From contig NZVF01000041.1 of assembly GCA_002698165.1 (NCBI GenBank), forward strand, positions 3,381 through 10,973: a stretch of 7,593 bases of DNA, read 5' to 3'. The notes beneath the pieces were generated by a model. That model was given only the letters and a program-made list of their open reading frames with translations. It made no database searches and was not told where the DNA came from. Made by a program: the position numbers and the translations under genes. Shown here one piece after another: positions 1 through 6,230 of the stretch; positions within the stretch are counted from its first letter, which is position 1, and each line of letters starts with the position of its first letter. Source of the DNA: Planktomarina sp. GTDB taxonomy: Bacteria; Pseudomonadota; Alphaproteobacteria; Rhodobacterales; Rhodobacteraceae.

Positions 1-392
1 GCGCAAAACGCTTGAATTAACATCCAAAATAGAGCGTTTTTCACGCTGATTTGGCCAGATGGGATAGGGCGAGATTTAGTCCGGCTAACTAGTGCATCAT
101 AGTTTCGATCAGTGATATCATTCCAGGTACAACCGGCTCCTCTCATTAACAAAGCACCCAAACCGCAGGCAAGAATTAACCATAGGTCCCAGAGCCGCAG
201 GTTGCTGTCATGTAGCGCGGCTAGAAGAATGCCCCAGACGCATGGAATATACAAAAGCCATGTTCCAATCGGTCGGTCTAAACGCGAAAGACGTAAATAT
301 GGTCGGGTCGATATTGGAGCGAATTGATCGACCCAGCTATTTTTTATTGCATCTGCAACCTGACCCTCTGGTGATTTCTGCTGATGAGGCAT
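1..392 (-). CDS. ubiA: 4-hydroxybenzoate polyprenyltransferase, N-terminal part (cut by window edge)
   Basis: UbiA is an integral membrane prenyltransferase that attaches the polyprenyl tail to 4-hydroxybenzoate in ubiquinone synthesis. The 130 visible codons start at ATG 392-390 and run off the window at position 1. The reading shows RLDRPIGTW (about residues 37-45), a hydrophobic helix after it, a second helix near 67-83, then MRGAGCTWND and the first aspartate-rich motif N91-D92-x-x-D95-x-x-x-D99, which in this family binds Mg-diphosphate of the prenyl donor. RPIPSGQ follows at 108-114, a normal family signature. An AGGA about 10 nt upstream of the ATG supports the start. The gene is divergent from rsmE with 12 bp between start codons, so its promoter must lie inside rsmE; a TATAAA-like box on the minus strand at 427-422 is a possible -10. 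The second Asp motif and the C-terminus are outside the window. The N-terminal 20 or so residues are poorly conserved in this family, so the exact start is less certain than the identity. Confidence 0.93.
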   Translation of the reverse strand, partial: MPHQQKSPEGQVADAIKNSWVDQFAPISTRPYLRLSRLDRPIGTWLLYIPCVWGILLAALHDSNLRLWDLWLILACGLGALLMRGAGCTWNDITDRNYDALVSRTKSRPIPSGQISVKNALFWMLIQAFC

Positions 393-404
393 ATCTTAAA
401 TCCT

Positions 405-1121
405 ATGACTTCAGTAATTCGTTTATATGTAGATCACCCTTTGGGGGCAGGGCAATCGGTTCCTTTGACTAGTAAGCAATCGCACTATCTCTTCACAGTC
501 ATGCGAAAGGGTCTTGGAGAACGACTGCAAATATTCAATGGCACAGATGGAGAGTGGTTGGCAGAAGTTTCTAATTCATCAAAAAAAACAGGGTATTTGC
601 AATGTGAAAAAAGGTCTAAACAGCAGCTTTTGCCGCCAGACCTATGGCTTATGTTCGCCCCTTTGAAGAAGTCCCGAAGTGAACTTGTAGTTGAAAAGGC
701 CACTGAGATGGGTGCACAGAAAATAATGCCTGTAAAAACAGATTTTACTAATTTTGATCACATTCGGAAAGAGCGCTTGCAAAGTCAGGCTGTTGAAGCA
801 GCTGAGCAATGTGGAGGGACATATGTTCCTGAGATACCAGAATTGCAAAAACTTACTAAAGTTTTGAGTAATTGGGATGAACGAAAAATTATGTTTTGTG
901 ATGAAACTATTTCTGGCAAAAGTATCAGTTTGCCCAATATTGAGGCTCCCTGGGCTATTCTGGTGGGCCCAGAAGGTGGTTTTAGTGCGAGAGAGCGAGA
1001 AATGCTTATGGATATGCCACAAGTTGAGAGAGTGACATTGGGCCCACGTATTTTACGTGCTGAAACAGCAGCAGTGGCGGCGTTAACGCTGTGGCAATTT
1101 ACAATGGGGGATTGGACGTGA
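405..1121 (+). CDS. rsmE: 16S rRNA (uracil-1498-N3)-methyltransferase RsmE
   Basis: RsmE is a cytoplasmic SPOUT-class enzyme that methylates N3 of U1498 in 16S rRNA using S-adenosylmethionine. The 238-residue product has the normal length: an N-terminal PUA-like RNA-binding part (about 1-70), then the knotted SPOUT domain. Visible signatures are LKKSRSELVVEKATEMGA (starting near residue 87), VGPEGGF (187-193) and LGPRILRAETA (212-222), the last two forming the SAM-binding knot. I chose ATG 405 over the in-frame ATG 384 because family members begin shortly before the R-L-Y/F-V-D segment, and because 384 would overlap the divergent ubiA start. There is no strong ribosome binding site; GAGG at 386-389 is further away than usual. 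In the usual EQ(C/S)GR motif the arginine is replaced, reading EQCGG. The next gene overlaps its stop codon by 4 bp, so the two are probably co-transcribed. Confidence 0.95.
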   Translation: MTSVIRLYVDHPLGAGQSVPLTSKQSHYLFTVMRKGLGERLQIFNGTDGEWLAEVSNSSKKTGYLQCEKRSKQQLLPPDLWLMFAPLKKSRSELVVEKATEMGAQKIMPVKTDFTNFDHIRKERLQSQAVEAAEQCGGTYVPEIPELQKLTKVLSNWDERKIMFCDETISGKSISLPNIEAPWAILVGPEGGFSAREREMLMDMPQVERVTLGPRILRAETAAVAALTLWQFTMGDWT

Positions 1122-1630
1122 GCTTTGTTCGGCCAGAGGCAGTCTCATGGTATCGTATCTATCGGGGATTTATTCTGGCAGCTTTAATTTTAATACTGGG
1201 GTTAGTTATCCTATTTACGAGTTTTGGAATGACCAGAATTGCAGGTGGGTTTTTTGTAATTATTGGAATTTTAGTTGGCCATGACACGTACAGACGCTTT
1301 AAGTTTCCTCGTGGCAAGGGCGGTCTTGGGGTGGTAGAAGTCGACGAAAGGCGTGTTAGTTACCTTTCAGGAGGTGTTGGAACTTCCATTTCGATAGATT
1401 CTTTGGATCGGGTAGAGCTTCATAGAAATCTAAAAGGTCGGGTTACATGGATATTCTATGGACCGGATGGCAGGTTGTTGGTGCCTGGGGATGCTGAAGG
1501 CACTGATGCTCTTTTTGATGCGCTCGTTGCACTGCCTGGGATAAACTATTCTCAAGCTGAAGCTGCTGTACAGGCTGAAGGTCCAGATGTATTTCTGATT
1601 TGGCAGCGCAACCGTATGAAACTTCATTAA
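1118..1630 (+). CDS. Conserved two-helix membrane protein of unknown function
   Basis: The product is 170 residues with no named function that I recognise. It has a short N-terminus, two closely spaced hydrophobic helices (about 17-35 and 39-55) forming a hairpin, then a soluble domain of about 110 residues rich in short beta-like stretches (GVVEVDERRVSYL, SISIDSLDRVEL, WIFYGPDGRLLVP). It ends in a segment with E-G-T-D-A-L-F-D-A-L near 127-136 and a basic tail. The architecture resembles small PH-like membrane-anchored proteins, which is only a structural guess. I chose GTG 1118 because it overlaps the rsmE stop as GTGA and has a G-rich ribosome binding site (GGGGG, 1106-1110) 7 nt upstream; an earlier in-frame GTG at 1091 would extend it 9 residues inside rsmE. 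From memory, a similar protein sits between rsmE and gshA in other Rhodobacteraceae, so it is probably a real, lineage-conserved gene. Confidence 0.85.
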   Translation: MSFVRPEAVSWYRIYRGFILAALILILGLVILFTSFGMTRIAGGFFVIIGILVGHDTYRRFKFPRGKGGLGVVEVDERRVSYLSGGVGTSISIDSLDRVELHRNLKGRVTWIFYGPDGRLLVPGDAEGTDALFDALVALPGINYSQAEAAVQAEGPDVFLIWQRNRMKLH

Positions 1631-1650
1631 ATAAGCTTGACTTAGTATTG

Positions 1651-1678
1651 TTAACCTTCACTTTCATCAACATGTAAT
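1651..1678 (+). promoter_or_regulatory. Candidate sigma-70 promoter for gshA
   Basis: In the 71-bp gap before gshA there is TTAACC (1651-1656, 4 of 6 to the -35 consensus), a 16-bp spacer and TGTAAT (1673-1678, 5 of 6 to the -10 consensus). A start of transcription near 1685 would leave a leader of about 17 nt containing the ribosome binding site. A TTGACT at 1637-1642 has no convincing -10 partner. This is a pattern match in AT-rich DNA, so gshA could instead be read only from upstream. Confidence 0.35.
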
Positions 1679-1689
1679 ACGGGTTTTTT

Positions 1690-1696
1690 AAGGAGG
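1690..1696 (+). promoter_or_regulatory. Strong ribosome binding site of gshA
   Basis: AAGGAGG lies 5 nt before ATG 1702. It is a consensus anti-16S sequence, far stronger than the sites of the other genes here, and it fixes the gshA start. It suggests that gshA is translated at a higher rate than its neighbours. Confidence 0.85.
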
Positions 1697-1701
1697 TTTG
1701 T

Positions 1702-3072
1702 ATGTCTATCCCACAATCAGGTGGTGGCGTTATTGAGAGTTTCGATCAGCTGGCCAGCTACATGGAAGGTGGATCAAAAGTCAAGGATGAATGGCGTATA
1801 GGCACCGAGCACGAAAAATTTGGTTACTGCAAGGATACTCTAAAACCATTGCAATATGAAGGTGAGAAATCTATTCATGCCGTTTTAACAGGTCTTAAAG
1901 GTAGATTTGGGTGGGATCCAGTAGAAGAAAGTGGTCATTTGATCGGCCTGTCAAAAGCTGACGCGAATATCAGTCTTGAACCTGGTGGAGCCTTGGAACT
2001 ATCGGGCGCACCTGTGCAAACAATTCACGAAACCTGTGATGAGGTTAACGCTCACCTGAAGGAGGTAAAGGAAATAGCTGATGAAATTGGGGTTGGTTTC
2101 ATTGGTTTGGGGGCTGCACCGATATGGAAGCATGAAGACGTAGGACTTATGCCCAAAGGCCGTTATAAATTGATGGACGCTTATATGGGAAAAGTCGGCA
2201 CTATGGGGCGAGTAATGATGCGACGAACTTGCACAGTACAAGTGAACCTCGATTTTGCATCAGAACAAGATATGGTTCAAAAATTTAGGGTAGCGTTGGC
2301 TCTTCAACCAGTGGCAACAGCTCTATTTGCAAATTCACCCTTTTTTGAAGGAAAACTTAGTGGACATAAGTCTTGGCGCTCACGAGTGTGGCGGGATTTA
2401 GACTCAGACAGAACGGGCATGCTGCCGTTCGTATTTGAAGATGGCATGGGATTTCAACGTTATGTTGATTATGCCCTGGATGTCCCTATGTACTTTGTTT
2501 TCCGAAACGGAAAATATATTGATGCGTTGGGCCATTCTTTTCGTGATTTTTTAAAGGGAAAAATGCCCGCACTTCCAGGACAGATACCCACACTAAGTGA
2601 CTGGGCTGATCACCTTACAACAATTTTTCCGGAAGCAAGGATTAAGACTTTTATGGAGATGCGTGGTGCGGATGGTGGGCCTTGGCGGCGCCTTTGTGCT
2701 CTGCCTGCATTTTGGGTCGGTTTACTATACGACCAAACTTCATTGGATGCTGCATGGGATCTGATCAAGGACATGGATTCTGTCAGTCGAGATGAATTAC
2801 GGGTCGCAGCCTCTATAGATGGGTTGGCGGCTGTGGTTAACGATATAAAAATAATTGAATTAGCGCGGCAGGCCATTGAAATTTCAGTGGCGGGTTTGGT
2901 CGCGCGTGCCAGACATGGTGTCGGTGGATTGGTGCCAGATGAAACGCATTTTCTAAACGCACTTCACGACAGTTTAGAAACAGGAATGACTCCAGCTGAC
3001 GAACTTCTACAACATTTTCATGGAGACTGGCATGGGGATTTGAATAACATTTATGAGCAATATTCCTACTGA
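1702..3072 (+). CDS. gshA: Glutamate-cysteine ligase (plant/proteobacterial GCS2 type)
   Basis: This enzyme joins L-glutamate and L-cysteine using ATP to give gamma-glutamylcysteine, the first and usually rate-limiting step of glutathione synthesis, in the cytoplasm. The 456 residues match the length of the alphaproteobacterial enzymes related to plant GSH1 rather than the unrelated E. coli-type GshA. Visible family blocks are WRIGTEHEKFGY (31-42), SLEPGGALELSG (91-102), the central MMRRTCTVQVNLDF (172-185), NSPFFEG (211-217), GHKSWRSR (221-228) and MEMRGADGGPW (318-328). These line the glutamate and ATP sites in characterised relatives. The start is fixed by the strong ribosome binding site. 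It is downstream of rsmE and the two-helix membrane protein and probably has its own promoter. No frameshift or missing block is evident. gshB, the next pathway step, is not in the window. Confidence 0.96.
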   Translation: MSIPQSGGGVIESFDQLASYMEGGSKVKDEWRIGTEHEKFGYCKDTLKPLQYEGEKSIHAVLTGLKGRFGWDPVEESGHLIGLSKADANISLEPGGALELSGAPVQTIHETCDEVNAHLKEVKEIADEIGVGFIGLGAAPIWKHEDVGLMPKGRYKLMDAYMGKVGTMGRVMMRRTCTVQVNLDFASEQDMVQKFRVALALQPVATALFANSPFFEGKLSGHKSWRSRVWRDLDSDRTGMLPFVFEDGMGFQRYVDYALDVPMYFVFRNGKYIDALGHSFRDFLKGKMPALPGQIPTLSDWADHLTTIFPEARIKTFMEMRGADGGPWRRLCALPAFWVGLLYDQTSLDAAWDLIKDMDSVSRDELRVAASIDGLAAVVNDIKIIELARQAIEISVAGLVARARHGVGGLVPDETHFLNALHDSLETGMTPADELLQHFHGDWHGDLNNIYEQYSY

Positions 3073-3088
3073 ATATGTCGGCAGCTAT

Positions 3089-3114
3089 CTTTGTAAGTGA
3101 GGTGTCTTGCAAAG
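3089..3114 (+). terminator. Hairpin in the convergent gap, possible gshA terminator
   Basis: CTTTGTAAG (3089-3097) and CTTGCAAAG (3106-3114) form a 9-bp stem with one G-U pair around an 8-nt loop, 16 bp after the gshA stop. Only a short mixed CTTTAT follows, not a clean U-run, so it would be a weak intrinsic terminator or an RNA-stabilising 3' hairpin. The position between two convergent genes suits a terminator. I see no equivalent structure for plsY on the minus strand; its 3' side is simply A/T-rich. Confidence 0.35.
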
Positions 3115-3158
3115 CTTTATCCTCAAATGATTAAAAAATTATGGAACTTTTTCAAATT

Positions 3159-3767
3159 TTATTTTTGACCGATCTTACTCTCCGTTGAGTTTAACAAGCG
3201 TCTAATATTCTCTTTGTGTTTCCAGAATATAAGAACGGTTAGCGCAATGCTGAGCGCGAGTAGACTGTTATATGAAAAAAATAATATTAATATGGGAAAA
3301 ATGGCTGCAGCTGTAAGAGATGCTAAGCTGGAGTATTTAAATGCGGTGGCCATAATTAACCAAGCAGCTGCAATGGCCAAAGCGATGGGCCAAGCTAGAG
3401 CGAATGATAATCCAAAAAATGTGGCGACACCTTTACCACCTTTAAATCTCAACCAAACGGGATAACAATGTCCAAGGAATGCAGCTAGCCCGGCCAATTG
3501 TGCAGCGTCGTCCGCTGCTAAAAAACGCGCTAAAATTACAACTGCACCTGCTTTTCCAACGTCGGCAAAAAGAGTTGCTCCAGCCCCAAGCTTGGATCCT
3601 GTACGTAAAACGTTTGTTGCGCCAATATTTCCAGAACCTATTTGGCTTAGATCGCCAAGTCCCATGACGCGCGCTATGATTAGACCGAAAGGTATGGATC
3701 CTAAAAAAAAGCCTGCTAACGCCCACGATAATAAAATAATTGTTGGTGTTACTAATTCAGGTGTCAT
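3159..3767 (-). CDS. plsY: Glycerol-3-phosphate acyltransferase PlsY
   Basis: PlsY transfers an acyl group from acyl-phosphate (made by PlsX) to sn-glycerol-3-phosphate, giving lysophosphatidic acid, the first committed step of phospholipid synthesis in most bacteria. It is a polytopic inner-membrane protein. The 202 residues are of normal length, with hydrophobic stretches near 8-32, 62-82, 88-100, 112-142 and 148-181. Conserved cytoplasmic motifs are GSIPFG (23-28), GSGNIGATNVLR (44-55), GHCYPV (99-104), FKGGKGVAT (108-116) and KHKENIRRLL (183-192). The usual D-x-x-K-G motif reads D69-V-G-K72-A73, with alanine replacing glycine. The start ATG (3767-3765) overlaps the stop of the dihydroorotase-like gene as ATGA, so translation is probably coupled. 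It is the last gene of the pyrB operon visible here. Confidence 0.95.
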   Translation of the reverse strand: MTPELVTPTIILLSWALAGFFLGSIPFGLIIARVMGLGDLSQIGSGNIGATNVLRTGSKLGAGATLFADVGKAGAVVILARFLAADDAAQLAGLAAFLGHCYPVWLRFKGGKGVATFFGLSFALAWPIALAIAAAWLIMATAFKYSSLASLTAAAIFPILILFFSYNSLLALSIALTVLIFWKHKENIRRLLNSTESKIGQK

Positions 3768-5023
3768 CGGCCGTATACTTTCCGGCCTGCTACGAAGGTT
3801 GCTAAAACAACACCTTGCAGTCTTTGACCATCAAATGGTGTATTTTTTGATTTTGAATTTAATCCAAACCGATCAAGTATATATGGTGTATCCGGATCAA
3901 AAAGGACTAAATCAGCAGGGTCCCCTGTGTTTAAGCTACCTCCTGGTAATCCAAAACGCTTTGAAGGATTAAGGGAAAGGGCACGGAAAAGTTGGGGAAG
4001 ACTAAGTTGGTTTGCGTGATACAATCTCAACGCTGCTGGTAAAAGTGTCTCCAATGCCACCGCTCCGGAGGCAGCCTGTTCATACGGTAATCGTTTGGAC
4101 TCTTCATCTTGGGGGGTGTGCATGGAGCTGATAATATCGATTAATCCAGACTCTAGGGCTGCCACCATGGCCTGTCGATCTGTTTCAGATCTTAGCGGTG
4201 GTTTGACCTTGAAAAAGCTACGATAGTTGGCCACATCAAACTCATTTAGGGTTAGGTGGTGAATGCTCACCCCAGCGGTCACATCCAAGCCTTTTCGTTT
4301 GGCTTCTGCCAGTGAAGGTAGTGATAGTGCAGTAGAAATTTGGTCTGCGTGATACTTAACGTTGGTCATTTCGACCATAGCGATATCTCTCTCAAGACCA
4401 AGCCTTTCTGCCATTGGTGAAACAGCCGGTATAGCGCGCAACGACGCGAATTTCCCTGATGTCGCAGACGCCCCACTAGACAGACCAGGGTCTTGTGGAT
4501 GTCCGATAACCAGCACATCAAGTTGGCTTGCATATGTTAAAGCGCGCGCCAGCACTTTGGTATCAGATACAACTGCGTCACAATCAGTAAAAGCAACGGC
4601 GCCCGCATCTTGTAAAAAACTAAGTTCAGTCATTTCTTGGCCTTGCCGACCTTTTGTTAAAGTAGCCATTTGGTGGGTTTTTACAATACAAGCCGATAAC
4701 GCCCTTTTTCTCAAAAATTCGAGGGTTTCGGGGCTGTCGGTGGCAGGTTGGGTGTCCGGTCGTGTAATTAATGTTGTTACTCCACCAGCGGCAGCGGCAA
4801 GTCCTGCAGACCGAAAACTTTCTTTATGCCGCTCACCGGGCTCACAGACTTTAACGCCAACGTCGACAATCCCTGGCGCTAAACACTTACCCTGTCCATC
4901 AAGCGTGCTTGCCTTTGGGTCGTCTGTTGCAATTAAGCCATCCTTAATAGTGATATTTCCAGCTGTTACTGTTTGTTTTCGAGGATCAATTAGTTGAACA
5001 TTTGTAATACGAAAGGCTGTCAT
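3764..5023 (-). CDS. pyrX: Dihydroorotase-like protein, probably inactive PyrC' (PyrX) subunit of aspartate transcarbamoylase
   Basis: The 419 residues have the amidohydrolase fold of dihydroorotases: an N-terminal beta-sandwich (about 1-50), a barrel, and a C-terminal return to the sandwich (GDPADLVLFDPD, 367-378). Active-site residues are largely gone. The metal-binding D-x-H-x-H of true enzymes reads D54-V-G56-V-K58. The histidine expected before the IST segment is Q228. The T-D-H-A-P-H motif reads S-M301-H302-T-P-Q305, so the catalytic aspartate is missing. EPG (61-63), AAAAGGVTT (76-84), KPPLRSE (274-280) and SKNTPFDG (392-399) confirm the family. In Pseudomonas, such a dead homologue beside pyrB is needed to assemble the aspartate transcarbamoylase holoenzyme; I infer the same role here. 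Annotators commonly label it pyrC. I chose ATG 5023 because it overlaps the preceding small ORF as ATGA; a TTG 12 bp upstream (5035) is also in frame. The stop overlaps the plsY start by 4 bp. Confidence 0.88.
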   Translation of the reverse strand: MTAFRITNVQLIDPRKQTVTAGNITIKDGLIATDDPKASTLDGQGKCLAPGIVDVGVKVCEPGERHKESFRSAGLAAAAGGVTTLITRPDTQPATDSPETLEFLRKRALSACIVKTHQMATLTKGRQGQEMTELSFLQDAGAVAFTDCDAVVSDTKVLARALTYASQLDVLVIGHPQDPGLSSGASATSGKFASLRAIPAVSPMAERLGLERDIAMVEMTNVKYHADQISTALSLPSLAEAKRKGLDVTAGVSIHHLTLNEFDVANYRSFFKVKPPLRSETDRQAMVAALESGLIDIISSMHTPQDEESKRLPYEQAASGAVALETLLPAALRLYHANQLSLPQLFRALSLNPSKRFGLPGGSLNTGDPADLVLFDPDTPYILDRFGLNSKSKNTPFDGQRLQGVVLATFVAGRKVYGR

Positions 5024-5121
5024 CCTGCTACCCAAACCATTAAACCAACGAGTGCTGCCAAAAATAAAAGTGCGTATAAAGCAATTTTTCCAGACATTCG
5101 GGGATCGCTGGGTTCAGTCAT
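5020..5121 (-). CDS. 33-residue single-pass membrane protein in the pyrB operon
   Basis: A short frame from ATG 5121-5119 to TGA 5022-5020 encodes 33 residues: a polar head (MTEPSDPRMSGK) and one hydrophobic helix of about 20 residues (13-32) ending in WVAG. I do not recognise a named family. It is supported by position: it fills most of the gap between pyrB and the dihydroorotase-like gene, its stop overlaps the next start as ATGA, and a purine-rich AAAGGCGGA lies about 11 nt upstream of its ATG. The head is short and the helix is followed directly by the stop, so it would be a bitopic or tail-anchored inner-membrane peptide. Possible roles are anchoring or regulating the PyrB-PyrX complex, or simply giving translational coupling to pyrX. 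No function can be assigned from sequence. Confidence 0.7.
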   Translation of the reverse strand: MTEPSDPRMSGKIALYALLFLAALVGLMVWVAG

Positions 5122-5164
5122 TGTAATAATCGTCCGCCTTTATGGCTAATAATACTAATAGTGA

Positions 5165-6109
5165 TCATATATTTGTTTCTTTTGTATTTTTTCTACGATT
5201 ACGCATTAATATATCCATTGCAGCCATTCGAACGGCTACACCCATCTCTACTTGTTCTTGAATGACACTATGACGAAGGTCGTCAGCGATCTCACCATCA
5301 ATTTCAACGCCTCGGTTCATAGGTCCTGGATGCATAACGATTGCATCAGGTTTTGCATAGCTTAATTTTTTTGCATCTAGACCATAACGGTGATAATATT
5401 CTCGCTCAGATGGGATAAATCCTCCATCCATGCGCTCACGTTGTAATCGTAGCATCATGACCACGTCTACATCCCTCAAGCCTTGTTTGATATCGTAAAA
5501 TACTTCCACACCAAATTCGTTGATGTTTGATGGCATAAGCGTTGATGGACCAACAAGTCTTAAGCGGTTTTCCATTTTTCCCAATAAGATAATATTCGAG
5601 CGCGCGACACGGCTGTGAGCTACATCTCCACAAATTGCAATATTTAACCTCTGTAGCCTACCTTTTGACCGGCGAATAGTAAGAGCGTCAAGCAGTGCCT
5701 GTGTTGGATGTTCATGGCTACCATCTCCGGCATTTAAGACAGCACAATTCACTTTTTGTGCTAACAGATCAACGGCGCCAGAGTGTGGGTGACGTACCAC
5801 TAAAAGATCTGGACGCATTGCGTTAAGGGTAAGTGCAGTATCAATTAAAGTTTCACCCTTTTTAATGGAGCTCGCCTCCATCGACATATTCATTACATCC
5901 GCACCCAACCTTTTTCCTGCAATTTCAAAGCTGGCTTGTGTGCGGGTTGAGTGTTCAAAAAACATATTGACTTGAGTGCAGCCAGCAAGGGCATTGTTAT
6001 TTTGAGCGTTTATTCGATTTTGGTCGGCGTAATAATCGGCCAAATCTAAAATTTTTTTTATTTGCTGGGGTTGTAAGGGTTCTATCCCCAAAAGATGCTC
6101 AAGCTGCAT
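5165..6109 (-). CDS. pyrB: Aspartate carbamoyltransferase catalytic subunit
   Basis: PyrB condenses carbamoyl phosphate with L-aspartate to N-carbamoyl-L-aspartate, the committed step of pyrimidine synthesis, in the cytoplasm. The 314-residue product carries every expected catalytic element: FFEHSTRT (50-57, carbamoyl-phosphate loop), S-I-K-K84-G-E-T (the lysine loop from the neighbouring subunit), RHPHSG (106-111), [10 protein letters not shown] (128-137) with catalytic H134, R167 in the HSRVARSN segment, MLRLQ near 219-223 and HPGPMNRG (260-267). The start is supported by GGAG (6119-6116) 6 nt upstream. It is the first gene of a minus-strand operon with the 33-residue membrane ORF, pyrX and plsY. 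No pyrI regulatory subunit is present in the window, which fits a PyrB-PyrX type of holoenzyme, although the PyrB here lacks a long N-terminal extension. The inferred leader is only about 15 nt, too short for an enterobacterial-type attenuator. Confidence 0.97.
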   Translation of the reverse strand: MQLEHLLGIEPLQPQQIKKILDLADYYADQNRINAQNNNALAGCTQVNMFFEHSTRTQASFEIAGKRLGADVMNMSMEASSIKKGETLIDTALTLNAMRPDLLVVRHPHSGAVDLLAQKVNCAVLNAGDGSHEHPTQALLDALTIRRSKGRLQRLNIAICGDVAHSRVARSNIILLGKMENRLRLVGPSTLMPSNINEFGVEVFYDIKQGLRDVDVVMMLRLQRERMDGGFIPSEREYYHRYGLDAKKLSYAKPDAIVMHPGPMNRGVEIDGEIADDLRHSVIQEQVEMGVAVRMAAMDILMRNRRKNTKETNI

Positions 6110-6130
6110 TCATGACTCCGTCGTTGGCAT

Positions 6131-6159
6131 TGTATATAAAGCATGCTTGGTCTCGGCAA
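6131..6159 (-). promoter_or_regulatory. Candidate sigma-70 promoter of the pyrB operon with internal palindrome
   Basis: Read on the minus strand, TTGCCG (6159-6154, 4 of 6) is followed after exactly 17 bp by TATACA (6136-6131, 4 of 6). Transcription would start near 6124, about 15 nt before the pyrB ATG, leaving room for only the GGAG ribosome binding site. The spacer contains the perfect 10-bp palindrome AAGCATGCTT (6139-6148), a possible operator. The match is moderate and needs a mapped start site to confirm it. Confidence 0.45.
6139..6148. repeat. 10-bp perfect palindrome AAGCATGCTT
   Basis: This self-complementary sequence sits in the spacer between the candidate -35 and -10 of pyrB. 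A second, looser symmetry surrounds it: GTCGTT at 6120-6125 and AACGAC at 6169-6174 are inverted 6-bp arms. A protein bound here would block RNA polymerase. No regulator family is identified, and short palindromes do occur by chance. Confidence 0.5.
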
Positions 6160-6208
6160 GGGACGTCTAACGACAACTTTCAATTATTTGTTTCTTGATT
6201 TTAATAAA

Positions 6209-6214
6209 TATAAT
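6209..6214 (+). promoter_or_regulatory. Perfect -10 box TATAAT for the UDG-moaB pair
   Basis: A consensus TATAAT lies 56 bp upstream of the UDG ATG. The -35 region is weak: TTGTTT at 6188-6193 gives only 15 bp of spacing. Transcription near 6221 would give a leader of about 50 nt. The leader contains the 9-bp direct repeat listed separately. The surroundings are very AT-rich, so chance occurrence is possible. Confidence 0.4.
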
Positions 6215-6230
6215 CTTTCTGGAGACTTTG

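Noticed and set aside
112..472. Two overlapping plus-strand frames upstream of rsmE
   Set aside because: They are antisense to the ubiA N-terminal region, which has unmistakable UbiA motifs; the second also runs into rsmE in another frame.
581..588. A8 run in rsmE (and another at 6763-6770 in the UDG gene) as possible frameshift sites
   Set aside because: Both reading frames continue intact with conserved motifs on each side, so there is no sign of a frameshift or programmed slippage.
642..1022. 126-codon minus-strand frame inside rsmE
   Set aside because: Shadow of rsmE; composition is random-like and no start signal is seen.
3115..3158. Possible intrinsic terminator for plsY on the minus strand
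   Set aside because: A/T runs are present after the plsY stop, but I could find no stem stable enough next to them.
3592..3972. 126-codon plus-strand frame spanning the plsY/pyrX junction
   Set aside because: It is antisense to two well-supported overlapping genes and has no motif or ribosome binding site.
4362..4997. 211-codon open frame on the plus strand
   Set aside because: It lies entirely antisense to the dihydroorotase-like gene, whose protein shows clear family blocks; the plus-strand translation is Ser/Ala/Pro-rich with no recognisable motif.
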